Below, in pieces: positions 27,868 to 38,500 of a stretch of 64,000 nucleotides of DNA. The translations under genes and the position numbers were made by a program. The stretch is taken from positions 310,001 to 374,000 of the forward strand of contig SRSI01000078.1 in assembly GCA_005656395.1 (NCBI GenBank), in the 5' to 3' direction. Numbering within the stretch: the stretch's first letter is position 1; every line of letters starts with the position of its first letter. The notes beneath the pieces are model-generated. The model searched no databases. It had not been told where the DNA came from and saw nothing but the letters and a program-made list of their open reading frames with translations. The stretch comes from Strongyloides papillosus (lineage: Eukaryota > Nematoda > Chromadorea > Rhabditida > Strongyloididae).

Positions 27868-28805
27868 ATGACTCAAGAAGGATCATACGTATGTTTATTA
27901 ATATTTACATAATTTTGATATATAAAATTAACTTTTTTAGCCAATTCCTTATCGTACCAAGCTTACTGAGCCTTTTGAGCCCGGTCAAACTTTAACTGTC
28001 AAGGGAAAAACTGCCGAAGATTCCGTTCGTTTTTCGATTAATCTTCATACTGCTGCCGCAGATTTCTCTGGAAATGATGTTCCACTCCATATCTCCATTC
28101 GTTTTGATGAAGGAAAGGTAAAAAAATAATTATTTTAGACTATTTGTTTCACTAATTATTTTTAAGATTGTTTTCAATACAATGAGTAAAACGGAATGGG
28201 GAAAAGAAGAAAGAAAGGGAAACCCATGGAAAAAAGGTGAGGATATTGATATTAGAATTCGTGCTCATGACAACAAATTTACAATTCTTGCTGATCAAAA
28301 AGAAATTAAGGAATATGATCATCGTCTTCCATTATCAAGTGTCACTCACATGTCAATTGAAGGTGATATCCTTATTACTAACATCCATTGGGGTGGTAAA
28401 TACTATCCAGTACCATATGAAAGTGGTATTGGAGGAAATGGCATTGCAGTTGGAAAGTCACTTTTTATAAATGGTATGCCAGAAAAAAAAGGAAAACGTT
28501 TTTACATTAATCTCTTAAAAAAGAATGGAGATATTGCTCTTCATTTCAATCCAAGATTTGATGAGAAAGCTGTTGTACGTAATTCTCTCATTGGAGGCGA
28601 ATGGGGTAATGAAGAGAGAGAAGGAAAGATTGTCTTCGAAAAGGGACATGGATTTGATCTTAAAGTAGTAAATGAGGAATTTGGTTTCCAAGTTTATGTT
28701 AATGACGAGCGTTTCTGTACTTACGCTCATAGAATTGATCCAAATGACATCAATGGACTCCAAATAGGAGGAGATGTTGAAATCACTGGAATCCAACTTT
28801 TGTAA
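27868..28805 (+). CDS. lec-1: Tandem-repeat galectin, LEC-1-like, 278 aa
   Basis: Exons are 27868-27888 (7 codons), 27941-28117 and 28167-28805, all phase 0. The product has two galectin carbohydrate-recognition domains, about residues 10-145 and 160-278, the arrangement of nematode 32-kDa galectins; length matches LEC-1. The C-terminal site has the full set of sugar contacts: H192, N194, R196, N205, W212, E215, R217. In the N-terminal domain the Asn of H-x-N-x-R is Ser59 (H57-x-S-x-R61), with N70, W77, E80 and R82 retained; as I recall LEC-1 itself shows the same change, so this is probably ancestral. Galectins bind beta-galactosides and leave the cell without a signal peptide; none is seen here. 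Exons have more C-ending codons than other genes in the window, consistent with high expression. An AATAAA sits about 80 bases after the stop (28884-28889). Confidence 0.97.
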
Positions 28806-29744
28806 ATTCAACGCAACATAACTTTTCTTAAAAAAATATGATATTACTTTTATGATTCTGTTAGCCAACAATTTTTTTTATAAAATAAAAGTATATTGTT
28901 AATTAGTATTGTTTGATAACTTTTGTACAAATGTTATTGTTTAACGAAATAATAATAAATCATATTTTAGTTACAAATATTTACACTGCAAAAACCTTTG
29001 ACATGAAATTATTTTTAACAAATATGTATATATTTATAATTTCTATAATAAATAGTAAAAAACAATAAATATTAAAATAACATTGAGAACTTGTAATTAA
29101 AATATAATTCTTTCTTATAGTTGATAATGACAAATGAAACCTAAATTAAAAAAAATCACATAAATTAAAGTGAATAAAAATTTTTAATTAATTATATGTA
29201 AATGTATCTTGAAGTAGGGGATCTTTCATATCACAAACAATTTATCATTACATAATTCTTTCATCTTCTTTATATCATAACTATATGCTTAAAGGTTGCT
29301 AGGCAAAAATAATCTTACATATTTCCATTCTAATTTATATAATTTAATACTAGCATTAAAATTTTTGTTATTCTCTCCTTATAATATTTAATTTTTAAAA
29401 GGATGTCAAAAAAGATTCTTAAAATTTTGTCTGTGTCTAAGAAAATATATTATTTTTAAAAGAGAATTATATTTCTATTAACTGAAAATGACTATAATAA
29501 TATGCTGTTAATTTCTCTTCTTATTCAATGAATTTTTATTACTACATTAAAAAAATAGAAAAACTAATTGAAGACAAATTTTATGTATAATAATATTTTC
29601 TTGAATATATAATTGCTTTTTACATTCAATTTTAGCATTATAAATAATTAATACTTTTTTATTATGTCTTCATTCACCAAAAAATTTGATTATTCCTCTT
29701 GTTTCAATCTTTTTCTTTCGTTTTTTTTAGAGAGAAAAAAAGAA
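28806..29744. other. Intergenic spacer between galectin and CLIC genes
   Basis: AT-rich, no gene seen. It holds the galectin AATAAA (28884-28889) and ends with the polypyrimidine acceptor that sets the start of the CLIC gene. Minus-strand frames that overlap the galectin 3' end are shadows. Confidence 0.5.
29721..29730 (+). promoter_or_regulatory. Probable spliced-leader acceptor that fixes the CLIC start
   Basis: TTTTTTTTAG preceded by about 30 bases of pyrimidine-rich sequence is an excellent acceptor. An open frame runs through it from an ATG at 29664, but the residues it would add (Phe/Lys-rich, crossing the T-tract) look like outron. The first ATG after the AG is 29745, which gives a normal CLIC N-terminus. 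Confidence 0.6.
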
Positions 29745-30608
29745 ATGTCAAGGTACACATTATGGGTGTATTCCGGTACACATGGTAATTTAGTTAATGG
29801 CGATCCATTTACTCAGGAATTATTTATGGTTTTAAAACTTTTACATCAAGAAGGATTATTAGATTTTGATGTAAGAACATTAATTCCTGGAAAAAATAAT
29901 GATACTCTTAAAAATGTAACTATTTTAATACTTTAAAAGATAAATATTTTTCTCATTGTTTATAATTTTTTTCTCTTTTTAGGAGGGCCTTCAAACTCTT
30001 CCTGGAATAACATCATATGACGGTTCAATAGTCATTTCCCAATCTGATGAAGTAATATATTATTTACAAAAAAAATATCTCAATTCTATGGTACTTAGAG
30101 ATAATGAGGAATCAAAGAATGTTATTGCAGATTTTTTTAGACATTTTTGTTATTATCTTAAAAATGCAACAAAAGAAAGCAAAAATTTGACATATGAATT
30201 AAGGAGACTTAATAATTTTTTGAAAAAAAGTAATTATAAATATTTAGTTGGTAACCAACCGACGTACTTAGATTGTTTAGTGTTAGCTAAATTACATACA
30301 CTTAGAATTGCTGGGAAATTTTTGAAAGGTTATGAAATCCCAAGGTATTTGGAAAGGTTGTGGGAATATCTTAATAATGGATATTCTTTAGAAGCTTTTA
30401 AAAAAAGTTGTCCCAGTGATCAGGTATTTGATTATTTGTTTGCTTTTTTAAATACTTTTTTGTCTAGAATATTATTCTTTTCTGGAGTGAGAAAGAGGGT
30501 GCTCCAAAATTAAATGATGCATTCAAAATTAAATTATTCAACATGATTCCAATATACTCTCTTACTGACAATGAGTATGATTTTGGTGTTGAGAATCCTT
30601 TCAAATAA
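29745..30608 (+). CDS. CLIC-family protein (EXC-4/EXL-1-like), 250 aa
   Basis: Exons are 29745-29915, 29983-30423 and 30468-30608, all phase 0. The fold is that of chloride intracellular channel/GST-like proteins: a thioredoxin-like N-terminal half with GDPFTQELFMVL at residues about 20-31, the region where vertebrate CLICs have Cys-Pro-Phe-Ser, and an all-helical C-terminal half. The C-terminal half contains YLVGN.PTYLDCL, LH.LRIAGKFLKGYEIP, a LW.YL block and SCPSDQ, all typical of CLIC C-domains. CLICs exist as soluble and membrane-associated forms and shape tubular lumens in nematodes (excretory canal) through membrane and actin trafficking. The reactive Cys is replaced by Asp, as in nematode EXC-4, so glutaredoxin-type chemistry is not expected. 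The last exon encodes a divergent tail. Start choice is explained by the acceptor at 29730; starting at 29664 would add 27 doubtful residues. Confidence 0.9.
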
Positions 30609-31297
30609 ACGTAAACAAATATGTCATGTTATTTTATCAGTTTATCCCCATACTCTATATTTTTTTAATACAAACAATGTTATTTGATTATTTATTGTTT
30701 TATATTTATTAACCACTTTTTTGTTCGTAATGTTTAATTATTATTTGCAATAAAAAAAGACTGATTAGTTATTTTGTCAAATATACAGGGGGGTACGTAA
30801 AGTTTTTTACGTTTTAACTTTAATAACTTTATTCATTTTTAAGACACAAATCGCGAAAATATACTCATTTTTTAGATAAGAAGAACATTACTATTTCTTA
30901 AAATTCATGAAAACAATCAGGATTCTAAGCATAATTGTATGACTTTAAAATCTAAGCACATTCTAGAAATACGATTGATGAAACTGTTTTACATAAAAAG
31001 TTATTATTGGAAAATTAACTTCTTTTCTACCTACTATCTAATGTCATGAACATGGAAGTTCACTAATTATATTAATTTATTTAATATTAAAAATTCTTCA
31101 TTAATCCCATATATTTCAAGCAAATTTCTTAAAAAATATAAAAATGAAGCGTACATTAACCATTTTTAACAATTCTCAACAGAAAATGACTACATCTCCA
31201 GTAGAAATGCTCTGAATCCTCTTAAAATAGTCCCAGTCGATAAAACATTGAATCTTGCGCCAGAATTCATTATAAGATTTTTTAAGCATATATATTA
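30609..31297. other. Intergenic spacer with a possible repeat end near 30785
   Basis: No gene seen. At 30785-30840 a G-run is followed by an ACGTAAA...TTTACGT hairpin and then TAACTTT/TTCATTTTT words, the look of a transposon terminus, but I could not find the matching opposite end before the MITE at 31298. Confidence 0.4.
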
Positions 31298-32246
31298 CAC
31301 ATAAAAAAATGGAAAACATTTTTGCGGAAATGTAATGAATTTTTCCCACCTCACGAAATTTTAATTTTCTTGATTTGCGACTAATTTTATCGAAATTATA
31401 TCGTACATAAAAATCAAAACGATAATTAAGTAGTTATTAAAATAAATTTCTAATCTTTATTATATTTTTGGTATTTTAAAACTTTGATTGTTTTCTACAA
31501 AACATTTTTAAATACATAATTAGAATTTTATTTTATGTATGATTATAAATGCTTTTATAAAAAGCAATTCTGAGCATACCAAAATATTTTTATTAATAAA
31601 TTTTAATAGTTTGAGTTATTATAAATTAAACTTTTTATTTTAAAATTACGCTTTTCTGAAGGCTGAAAATTTTTTCTAATGACTTTTAATAACACTATTT
31701 ACAAATCAAATCTATGAAAAGTTATAAAATTATATGGATTTTTATCTATAGTAAAAAATATCTTCTACATATTTAAACTTAATATAAGAACAAATACTAA
31801 AATAATATTTTTAATTATTGGTGTTTTGTGTGGTTAAATAATAATTTTTGGCTTTTTGTTATTATTATAATGAATTTCTTATTTTTATTGTTGCTAGTAA
31901 ATTGTTTAGAACAATAATTCTTGTTAAAACTTGACAATTTTACACGAAATTGAGTTCTAATAACGTATTTCATGTTTATTAGAAAAACAATTTAGATCCT
32001 AAGATTAGCATTGTATCAAAAACATTAAGATTAAATTAATGTTACATTACTTAAAATATAAAATATTTGTAATTTTGTAAAAAAACAACAAAATTTTACG
32101 ACAACCTTATATTTTTTATTGTTTAAAACATTTTTGCTGTCGATTGATAATTTTAAAATTTGAATAAATTTTGATTTTTTTAATAGGCGAGAAATTTTTT
32201 TACATTTTTAGTTGAGTTGTCAAAATTTTTCCCACTTTTTTTTGCG
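31298..32246 (+). mobile_element. MITE family 1, copy A (949 bp)
   Basis: A non-coding element flanked by TA at 31296-31297 and 32247-32248. It starts CACATAAAAAAATGG and its end reads as a degraded inverted repeat of this (CGCAAAAAAAAGTGG on the other strand). The interior matches copy B (50041-50987) with few differences over most of its length; the best-conserved part is about 31560-31870 against 50290-50610. No transposase frame is present, so it needs a helper. TA duplication and terminal inverted repeats fit the Tc1/mariner superfamily (inference). Confidence 0.85.
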
Positions 32247-32263
32247 TAGGATCTTGAGAAATA

Positions 32264-33072
32264 CGTGGTGTGCCCTAAAAGTAATGAGAATAATTTTTTA
32301 TAGCACTCACATGCACTTAGTAAAAAAAATAAACAAACCGGTTTGTAAAGGAAATTTTTATGCACATATTTAGATAATTCTTATTTAAATCTTACTTGTT
32401 CAAAACCATAGTGCTTTTAAGAAGATGTAACTATATTTTTCACTTTTGCCATGGCAAAAATAACATCCTCGTCATAAACAAAAATTTCTAGTGTCGTTAA
32501 CAACAAACGTGCAAAAGAGTGTCAAACAGCGTTGAGCAGCCAAATTTTGTGCAAAACTTGTAAAAAAAGCCACAGAAACTTTGAAAATGCTAAAAATAGC
32601 GTAAAAAGAAGGCTTCTCTTTCGTCAGTCCAAAATGTTAGATGACACAATAGTTTTAAAAATGGATGGTAAACGTTAAAGATAAAAAATGTACAAACCGA
32701 CTATCATGATTATCCATCGAGTCACTTATCATTGACTGTGAGTTTGTTTTTTGTGCTCGACAATTAATTCAATTTATCCTATCCTCTCTACTGTTCCACC
32801 TCACTATGTGTCTTTTTTTTATTGCTCAAATTTAAAAAGCTTATAAAAGAACACCTATATAAATGTTTAGAAAATATACAATCAGTCGCGACGAGTGCTA
32901 TAAATAATCTTTAACATAAAGAGTTTCAGCATTGTTATAAGGAATACCAACGTTATTGGAATTGTTGCGTATAATCAAATAGTCTACTCTGAAGGTGAAA
33001 AAATTTAATTGTATTTTTTTTAATTAAAAATTGTTTTTTTAATCATTGTTATTACTTTTAAAACACATCAGC
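32264..33072 (+). pseudogene. Internally deleted mariner (irritans-like) transposon remnant
   Basis: TA-flanked (32262-32263, 33073-33074). Imperfect terminal inverted repeats share GTGTGCCCTAAAAGTAAT at the left and ATTACTTTTAAAACACAT at the right. At 32521-32706 a plus-strand frame, broken by several stops, reads like the mariner N-terminal helix-turn-helix (KFCAKL, KKATETLKMLKIA, KDKKCTNRLS). At about 32800-33005 degraded C-terminal sequence follows (SVATSAINNL, EFQHCYKEYQRYWNCCV, then EGEKI in a shifted frame). The central catalytic part with the first two acidic residues is missing: the element is 809 bp, against roughly 1.3 kb for intact mariners. It cannot encode a working transposase. 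It starts 15 bases after the TA that ends MITE copy A. Confidence 0.8.
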
Positions 33073-34222
33073 TAGTTCTCAAGATTTTAATATCACACTT
33101 GTAAAACTGTTAATGAATTCTAATGTAAAACACCATGATTTAAATACCAGAACTAATTTCTAAAAATTCCAAATATTTCTATTAGAAACGTGGTCTATTT
33201 TATGAAGTTTTATAAAAAGTATTTAATGTAAGTCTCATTTTTTATATTTTTAGGAAATTTGTTTGAGAGATCCTGAATTTTTGAAAAATTATTAAATTCA
33301 AGAATTTATTATAGTCATTAAACTTCTTTGTCCATGGTATTTTAGGAATAGTAAAAAGGAAGTTAAACATTTAATACCAGCTTTTTAATATAAAACTTTT
33401 ACATTAATTATCTCATCTACATAAATTAATGCATTGCTTAGATATAAAATAAATTTTTGAAGAGAAAATTAATAATAATTGTTAATTATTTCTAAATATT
33501 ACTTCGTTTGAAATCTAACAACATTTTTTATTCGAAGTCATTTTACTAAGAAATAATAAATATAATTAAAATGTACATTTGGAAAATTTTGTAGTTGTTA
33601 ATATGCATGAACAAGTGAAACTTCTGAGCATTTAATGTTATATAGAATAAAGCTTCTTCAAAATAAGTGTTTTGTCATGTTTCAACTTTTACAAAAATGA
33701 TATAGAAGCATCATTTAATAAACTTATTTATGGAACACTATACATCTTAAAAATATCTCTAGTACTACATAGGATTTGAAAAATATTTACCTTTAATTGT
33801 AAAAAATGTCGTTATACTTCTAAATCTAACAGTAGTTCCCACCATATTTGTTTCAAATTATAAATGTTTTTAAAAAATTTTAAGATATTTTCAATAGTTA
33901 TGAAGATTATTTTTATTCAGTATGAAAATATTAAGTTTTATCCATAGTTGTTATTTAATAATTGATAAAAAATTATTTTATTGTATATACAAAAAGAAAA
34001 ATTAATTGAAATTTCAAAAAAATGTATTTAAAAATCAACAACAATTCCATTTTTTTTAAAAACATTATGTCATGAAATTAATATTTATATTAAACCCGTA
34101 TTTTTCAGAATCCAATAAGACTGATATATTTTTTAAAAAAAATTTCCAAACCAGCATTATATTTTACCTTAATACAATTAATTGAATTAAGTTAATTGTT
34201 TTCATTGGAGTGATCTAGATTA
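33073..34222. other. Intergenic DNA downstream of the LDB gene
   Basis: AT-rich, no gene seen. The higher-coordinate end (about 33950-34220) should contain the 3' UTR of the minus-strand LDB gene. Confidence 0.5.
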
Positions 34223-35572
34223 TTACTGATTAATCATACAATGGAAATTTTGTTGCATCAGAGGTTTATTTGAAACTTGCTGCTGTTGTTGTAGCGATTC
34301 ACTTATATTTGCAGGACTATGTTCTATACGAAGCATTTTCCTTTCATTTTCTGAATTGAAATTTTCTTCCATAGTTTTTGGTTCTTGAGGAACTTCGAAG
34401 CCATTAGAGTATGCTTGTGTTTTTTTAGAATCACTTGAAGTTGTGGTTATTATTAAGTTATTATTTATTGGACTATTTTCAGCACTACTATCATCTATGC
34501 TACACTTTTTTTTATTTAACGATTCTGGTGAACCTGTAGACGCTGTTTCCCCGATCTCTGCGAGAACATTTTTCCTATTTCTTTTTCTTGTTTTCTTTTG
34601 CACTAGTGCAGATTCATCAGACCTTGATTCCATCATCACAAGTGAAGGAAGTATTCCTTGGTTATATGGTCCTGCCATTCCTGTCCTTTGTTGAGCCATT
34701 CGTTGTTCCTGCATCCGTTGATTTTGTTGCAATTTTAAGCGGTATTGCATTAAAGTATGAGCCATGCTTGTTTTTGGATGAATTCCTTGTGTTTTATGAA
34801 CGTAAAATAATATTTGCATTGGTTCCAATATATTGGCTAGTTTAATAGTATTCAATGCATGTTGATTTAAACCAAGATGAGCAAACCCTAATTTTAGTTT
34901 ATCTAGTATCCTATTGTTGTTTTTTTGATTTTGGTCTCTCCAACTAAAATAACAACAATGTTTTAATTCTAATGTCCAATTCCTAATTCTATATCCATAA
35001 ATACTATCTAGCGAGAATTCAATAAGAAATCTTATTTCTGTTTGTACATCTATCATTGCAGGTTTTTCGTGTTTTGTATGTAATATAGCACCATCACAAT
35101 CTAAAAAAATTAATGGATAATTATTTGAAATTCCTTCTCTACAAGGCACTTTTGGTATTATATACATTTCGCGTACTCCATTTTCAAATAAGGCCTTGAA
35201 GAATCTTGGTATTATTGTCCTTCCAAAAATATAGTTTTGAGGTGGTAGATTTTCATCATACAAATGGAGTTGAATTTTAGCTTGATCATCAAAAAACTCA
35301 AATGTAAAACCATTCCACCAAGAAGTTTTTTCATGTTCTGGTATATTAGCTGCATGAAAAAAACACAAACGACGATTCATATCACGTATTTTACTTTCTA
35401 AATTTATTCGTTGCACCATATGATACTGTTGCTCATGACGTGGTACTTGTTCTCGCATCCCATAATTTAAATGTTGAAGTGATGAAATTTCTGAATGGGT
35501 AGGAAAATTATTTATCATCATAACATTTGACGATGGTTGTGATGGATTAATTTGATAACCTTCCTTCCGCAT
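34223..35572 (-). CDS. ldb-1: LIM-domain-binding protein (NLI/Chip/LDB type), divergent, 449 aa
   Basis: An intronless 449-residue frame. Residues about 60-275 match the LDB1/Chip dimerisation domain in order: an N-terminal Tyr/Pro/Gln-rich leader, KIRDMNRRL, WWNGFTFEFFDD, a GRTIIPRFFKALFE.G block, LDCDGA..HTKH.KP, and KLANILEPMQ near the domain end. LDB proteins dimerise and bridge LIM-homeodomain and LIM-only factors to enhancers in the nucleus. The C-terminus (about 401-424: EENFNSENERKMLRIEH) looks like a weakened LIM-interaction domain. Basic stretches near RKRNRK could be a nuclear localisation signal, and Gln-rich low complexity surrounds them. The sequence is less conserved than expected of LDB1 orthologues, so a fast-evolving paralogue is possible. 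The ATG is four bases after TTAATTATAG, a likely trans-splice site. Plus-strand frames over this gene are shadows. Confidence 0.88.
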   Translation of the reverse strand: MRKEGYQINPSQPSSNVMMINNFPTHSEISSLQHLNYGMREQVPRHEQQYHMVQRINLESKIRDMNRRLCFFHAANIPEHEKTSWWNGFTFEFFDDQAKIQLHLYDENLPPQNYIFGRTIIPRFFKALFENGVREMYIIPKVPCREGISNNYPLIFLDCDGAILHTKHEKPAMIDVQTEIRFLIEFSLDSIYGYRIRNWTLELKHCCYFSWRDQNQKNNNRILDKLKLGFAHLGLNQHALNTIKLANILEPMQILFYVHKTQGIHPKTSMAHTLMQYRLKLQQNQRMQEQRMAQQRTGMAGPYNQGILPSLVMMESRSDESALVQKKTRKRNRKNVLAEIGETASTGSPESLNKKKCSIDDSSAENSPINNNLIITTTSSDSKKTQAYSNGFEVPQEPKTMEENFNSENERKMLRIEHSPANISESLQQQQQVSNKPLMQQNFHCMINQ

Positions 35573-38500
35573 AAGTCTATAATTAATATAAACGATACTT
35601 TATTTAAATAAAAAAAATTAAAAATATGGCATTAATTAAATAAACAGTAAAAAATAATAGCTATCTAATAGTTATACATTAAAGAAAAAAAATTTAAATG
35701 ACTCATCCTATTGTATTTTATTAAATACTATGTTATCTAAAAGGCAATGACAATAAGTGTACAAGTGTAACAATTATTGCTTAAATAGATAATTTTATAT
35801 TGTTAGAAAAAAGTTTGATAGCTATTACAAAAGTTATATAGCCATGAAAAAATGCTAGATAACCATACAAAAGTTATATAGTTTTACAATATATAGGGTG
35901 TTTCAAAATGTGCTTTTAAAAGTTTCGACTATTATATTTTTTTATATTTATATGTTTTTTATGATGTTGCACTCTTCTGATAGCCCCTTTTTTCTATACT
36001 ATATTTCAAGATCACTCGTAGAGGTCAACTTTAGTCAAAGTTTTAATGCATTAAACATTATGCATCCTATTGTCATGATAAAAAAAGCACAAAAGCTTTA
36101 TAACATTTAATTTTTAAATGGTTAATTAAGATAAACGCTTATTTCTTATCGTTGTTATAATGTCTAAATTTATTATTTCTAACAATTTTTTTTTTAATAT
36201 TATATATAAAAATATTAGTAAGTCTTAATAGTATAAATTACAATGAAAAGTTATTTAACTAATGGGATAATTTTTGCAATCAATTTGACACAGTGACAAC
36301 TAAAGCAATTATCTAAAGTTAATAAAAAATATAAAAAACAATAAAATGACTAATTATTGCTATTTAGAATTTAATAATTAGTATAAATTTAATATATAAA
36401 GATTGTAGCATTTGAAGCATACTCTAGAATACTTTGTATAATATTATTGAAAAAAATCAAACCGCATTTGCTAAAAAGAAAGCAAACAAACTAGATAATA
36501 AATGATAAATAACCAACTATAGGATTCGATTACTTTTACCCAAACTCGTTGTCTTCTTAGATGATCTAGTCAAGGGTTTCAGTGTCTTTAGTAATGTTAT
36601 AGGTAGTTCATGATATAGATTTAATTGAATATAAGTTTGAAGTTAACAGCTAATTTTTCAGAAGACAGTAGTTATTTCTAACATGAATATTCAATGAATT
36701 CCACGTCGTTAGATATGGTCATCAAAGAATTTCGTGTTTTCAATACCAGAAACATTTAATTTGGTAATTTCCTTCCAATGAAATTAATGATACAAAAATA
36801 AGTGAAATGAAGCATTAAATGATATTTTTATTTTGTACAAATAAAATTTCTTCATGGTAAATAATTTTCTATATTTTTAACAAATTTCTGTATGAAATTT
36901 CAAATACAAACATAGCAATGTAGAAAGTAGAATCTGTATTTTATTGTTTAAATTAAAAGAAAATGATTTCTCATTTAACGGAAAGGAATGTTTTTCTTTA
37001 TAAATGAAAAATATTACCATTTTTTCATAAATACAGTTTTTTTACAACTATTACAACATTATTAAATTCATTTACCTTTTTAATAGTTCTACTTTAATAG
37101 TACAAAAAGTTTAATTGAAAAATGAATTGAAATATTTCTTTGTAGTACATAACAATTGTAAAAAAACAATATTTCGAAGTATTACGTACATTCATGTATG
37201 AATTGTTATTCTAATGAAATTATATGATTGAAACTTTTACATTTATAACACTAAAAATTAGTTATATTAAAATATACTTGGCTATTATATTTTCCATGAA
37301 TATGATTATATTTAATGTTAATTTAATGCAAATTTACTTAACATTTTAATATCATTACTCATTTGATTCTTTCTAAATAATTAATTTTTTATTTCTTCTA
37401 ATTCTACTACATTTTTTGAGTGATAAAATAAATTACATTTTCAGGTTATTAAAAAATTAAATATTTAAAAATTTTATCGTCTGGTTATTGATAGATAAAA
37501 TTTTACGAATATCTGTATCCTGACTTTTTTAATTCAGGAAAATTGTATGTATATATTTATTTTTTAAACAATTTTTTTCCATAATCATGATTAATTCAAC
37601 TTTTTATGGCAATAATGATATTTTTTACCAAAACAACATTTTTTTCAATGTAATTTATCTATATATTCACTTTTTTATAATAATATTCATGATATAAAAA
37701 TTTTTTTTTAATAAAGAACCTTTTGTCAATCTTTTTTATTATTTTTAACTATTACAAATTTCTCACAATTTAAAAAAGACTGATTTAACTTTCAAAAGTT
37801 TTCGTTTGAAATTATTCAGTTATTTTTTGAGAAAAATATTTTTATATTTTGTATTAAAAATTGAGCATTTAAAAATAAACAAATGCATATATGTGAGTAT
37901 TAAAAAGTTAAACAAAAGTATCTTTTGTTGTTAAACTTATTTGCTAAAAAATTTTATGTTTTAAGAACCTTATTATTAATGTTATTTTAAGTTTATGTTT
38001 TCTAAATAGAAGTATTACAATAAAATAATATTATTTTCTTAATATATATATTAGTCCTATATACTAGTAAAGACATTAATAAAATGATAATTTCAACAAT
38101 GGAGAAAATTTATCTAAATTGTGTTACTATAATAAAAAAAACTTCTAAATGTTATCACGTCATAGTATTTACTTTATTTGTTCCTTTTCTTTACGCAATA
38201 TTTTTCTCGTAAATATTATTGTCAATTTTTTACCATAGAAAAAGGAAAAAATCTGGTGAATCTTTATTTTTGGTATTGCTATACATTTTCTTATAAACTA
38301 TTAAATTATCCCTTTGAAAATTTTTTAAAATATTATCATATATTCTACTTCTCAAAGACGTACAATAACAAGAGAAGTTCGTTAAAAAATATTAATGTTA
38401 ATATATGGCTTTTTACACAAAAACTACAAATTATTTTATAATAAAGTAATTTAAAATTTTTATTTACGAAACATGATAACAAAAAGGCAAAATGATAAAA

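Noticed and set aside
29664..29744. Upstream ATG extending the CLIC protein by 27 residues
   Set aside because: The extension crosses a pyrimidine tract ending in a strong acceptor AG and has no CLIC-like sequence.
34443..34845. Plus-strand frames over the LDB gene
   Set aside because: They are antisense shadows of a well-supported coding exon.
36500..36800. Minus-strand trace that can be read as a Tc1-like HTH linker (TRSSKKTTS followed by KSNRIL)
   Set aside because: Only about 20 residues resemble the motif, stops surround it and no terminal repeats were found; chance similarity is possible.
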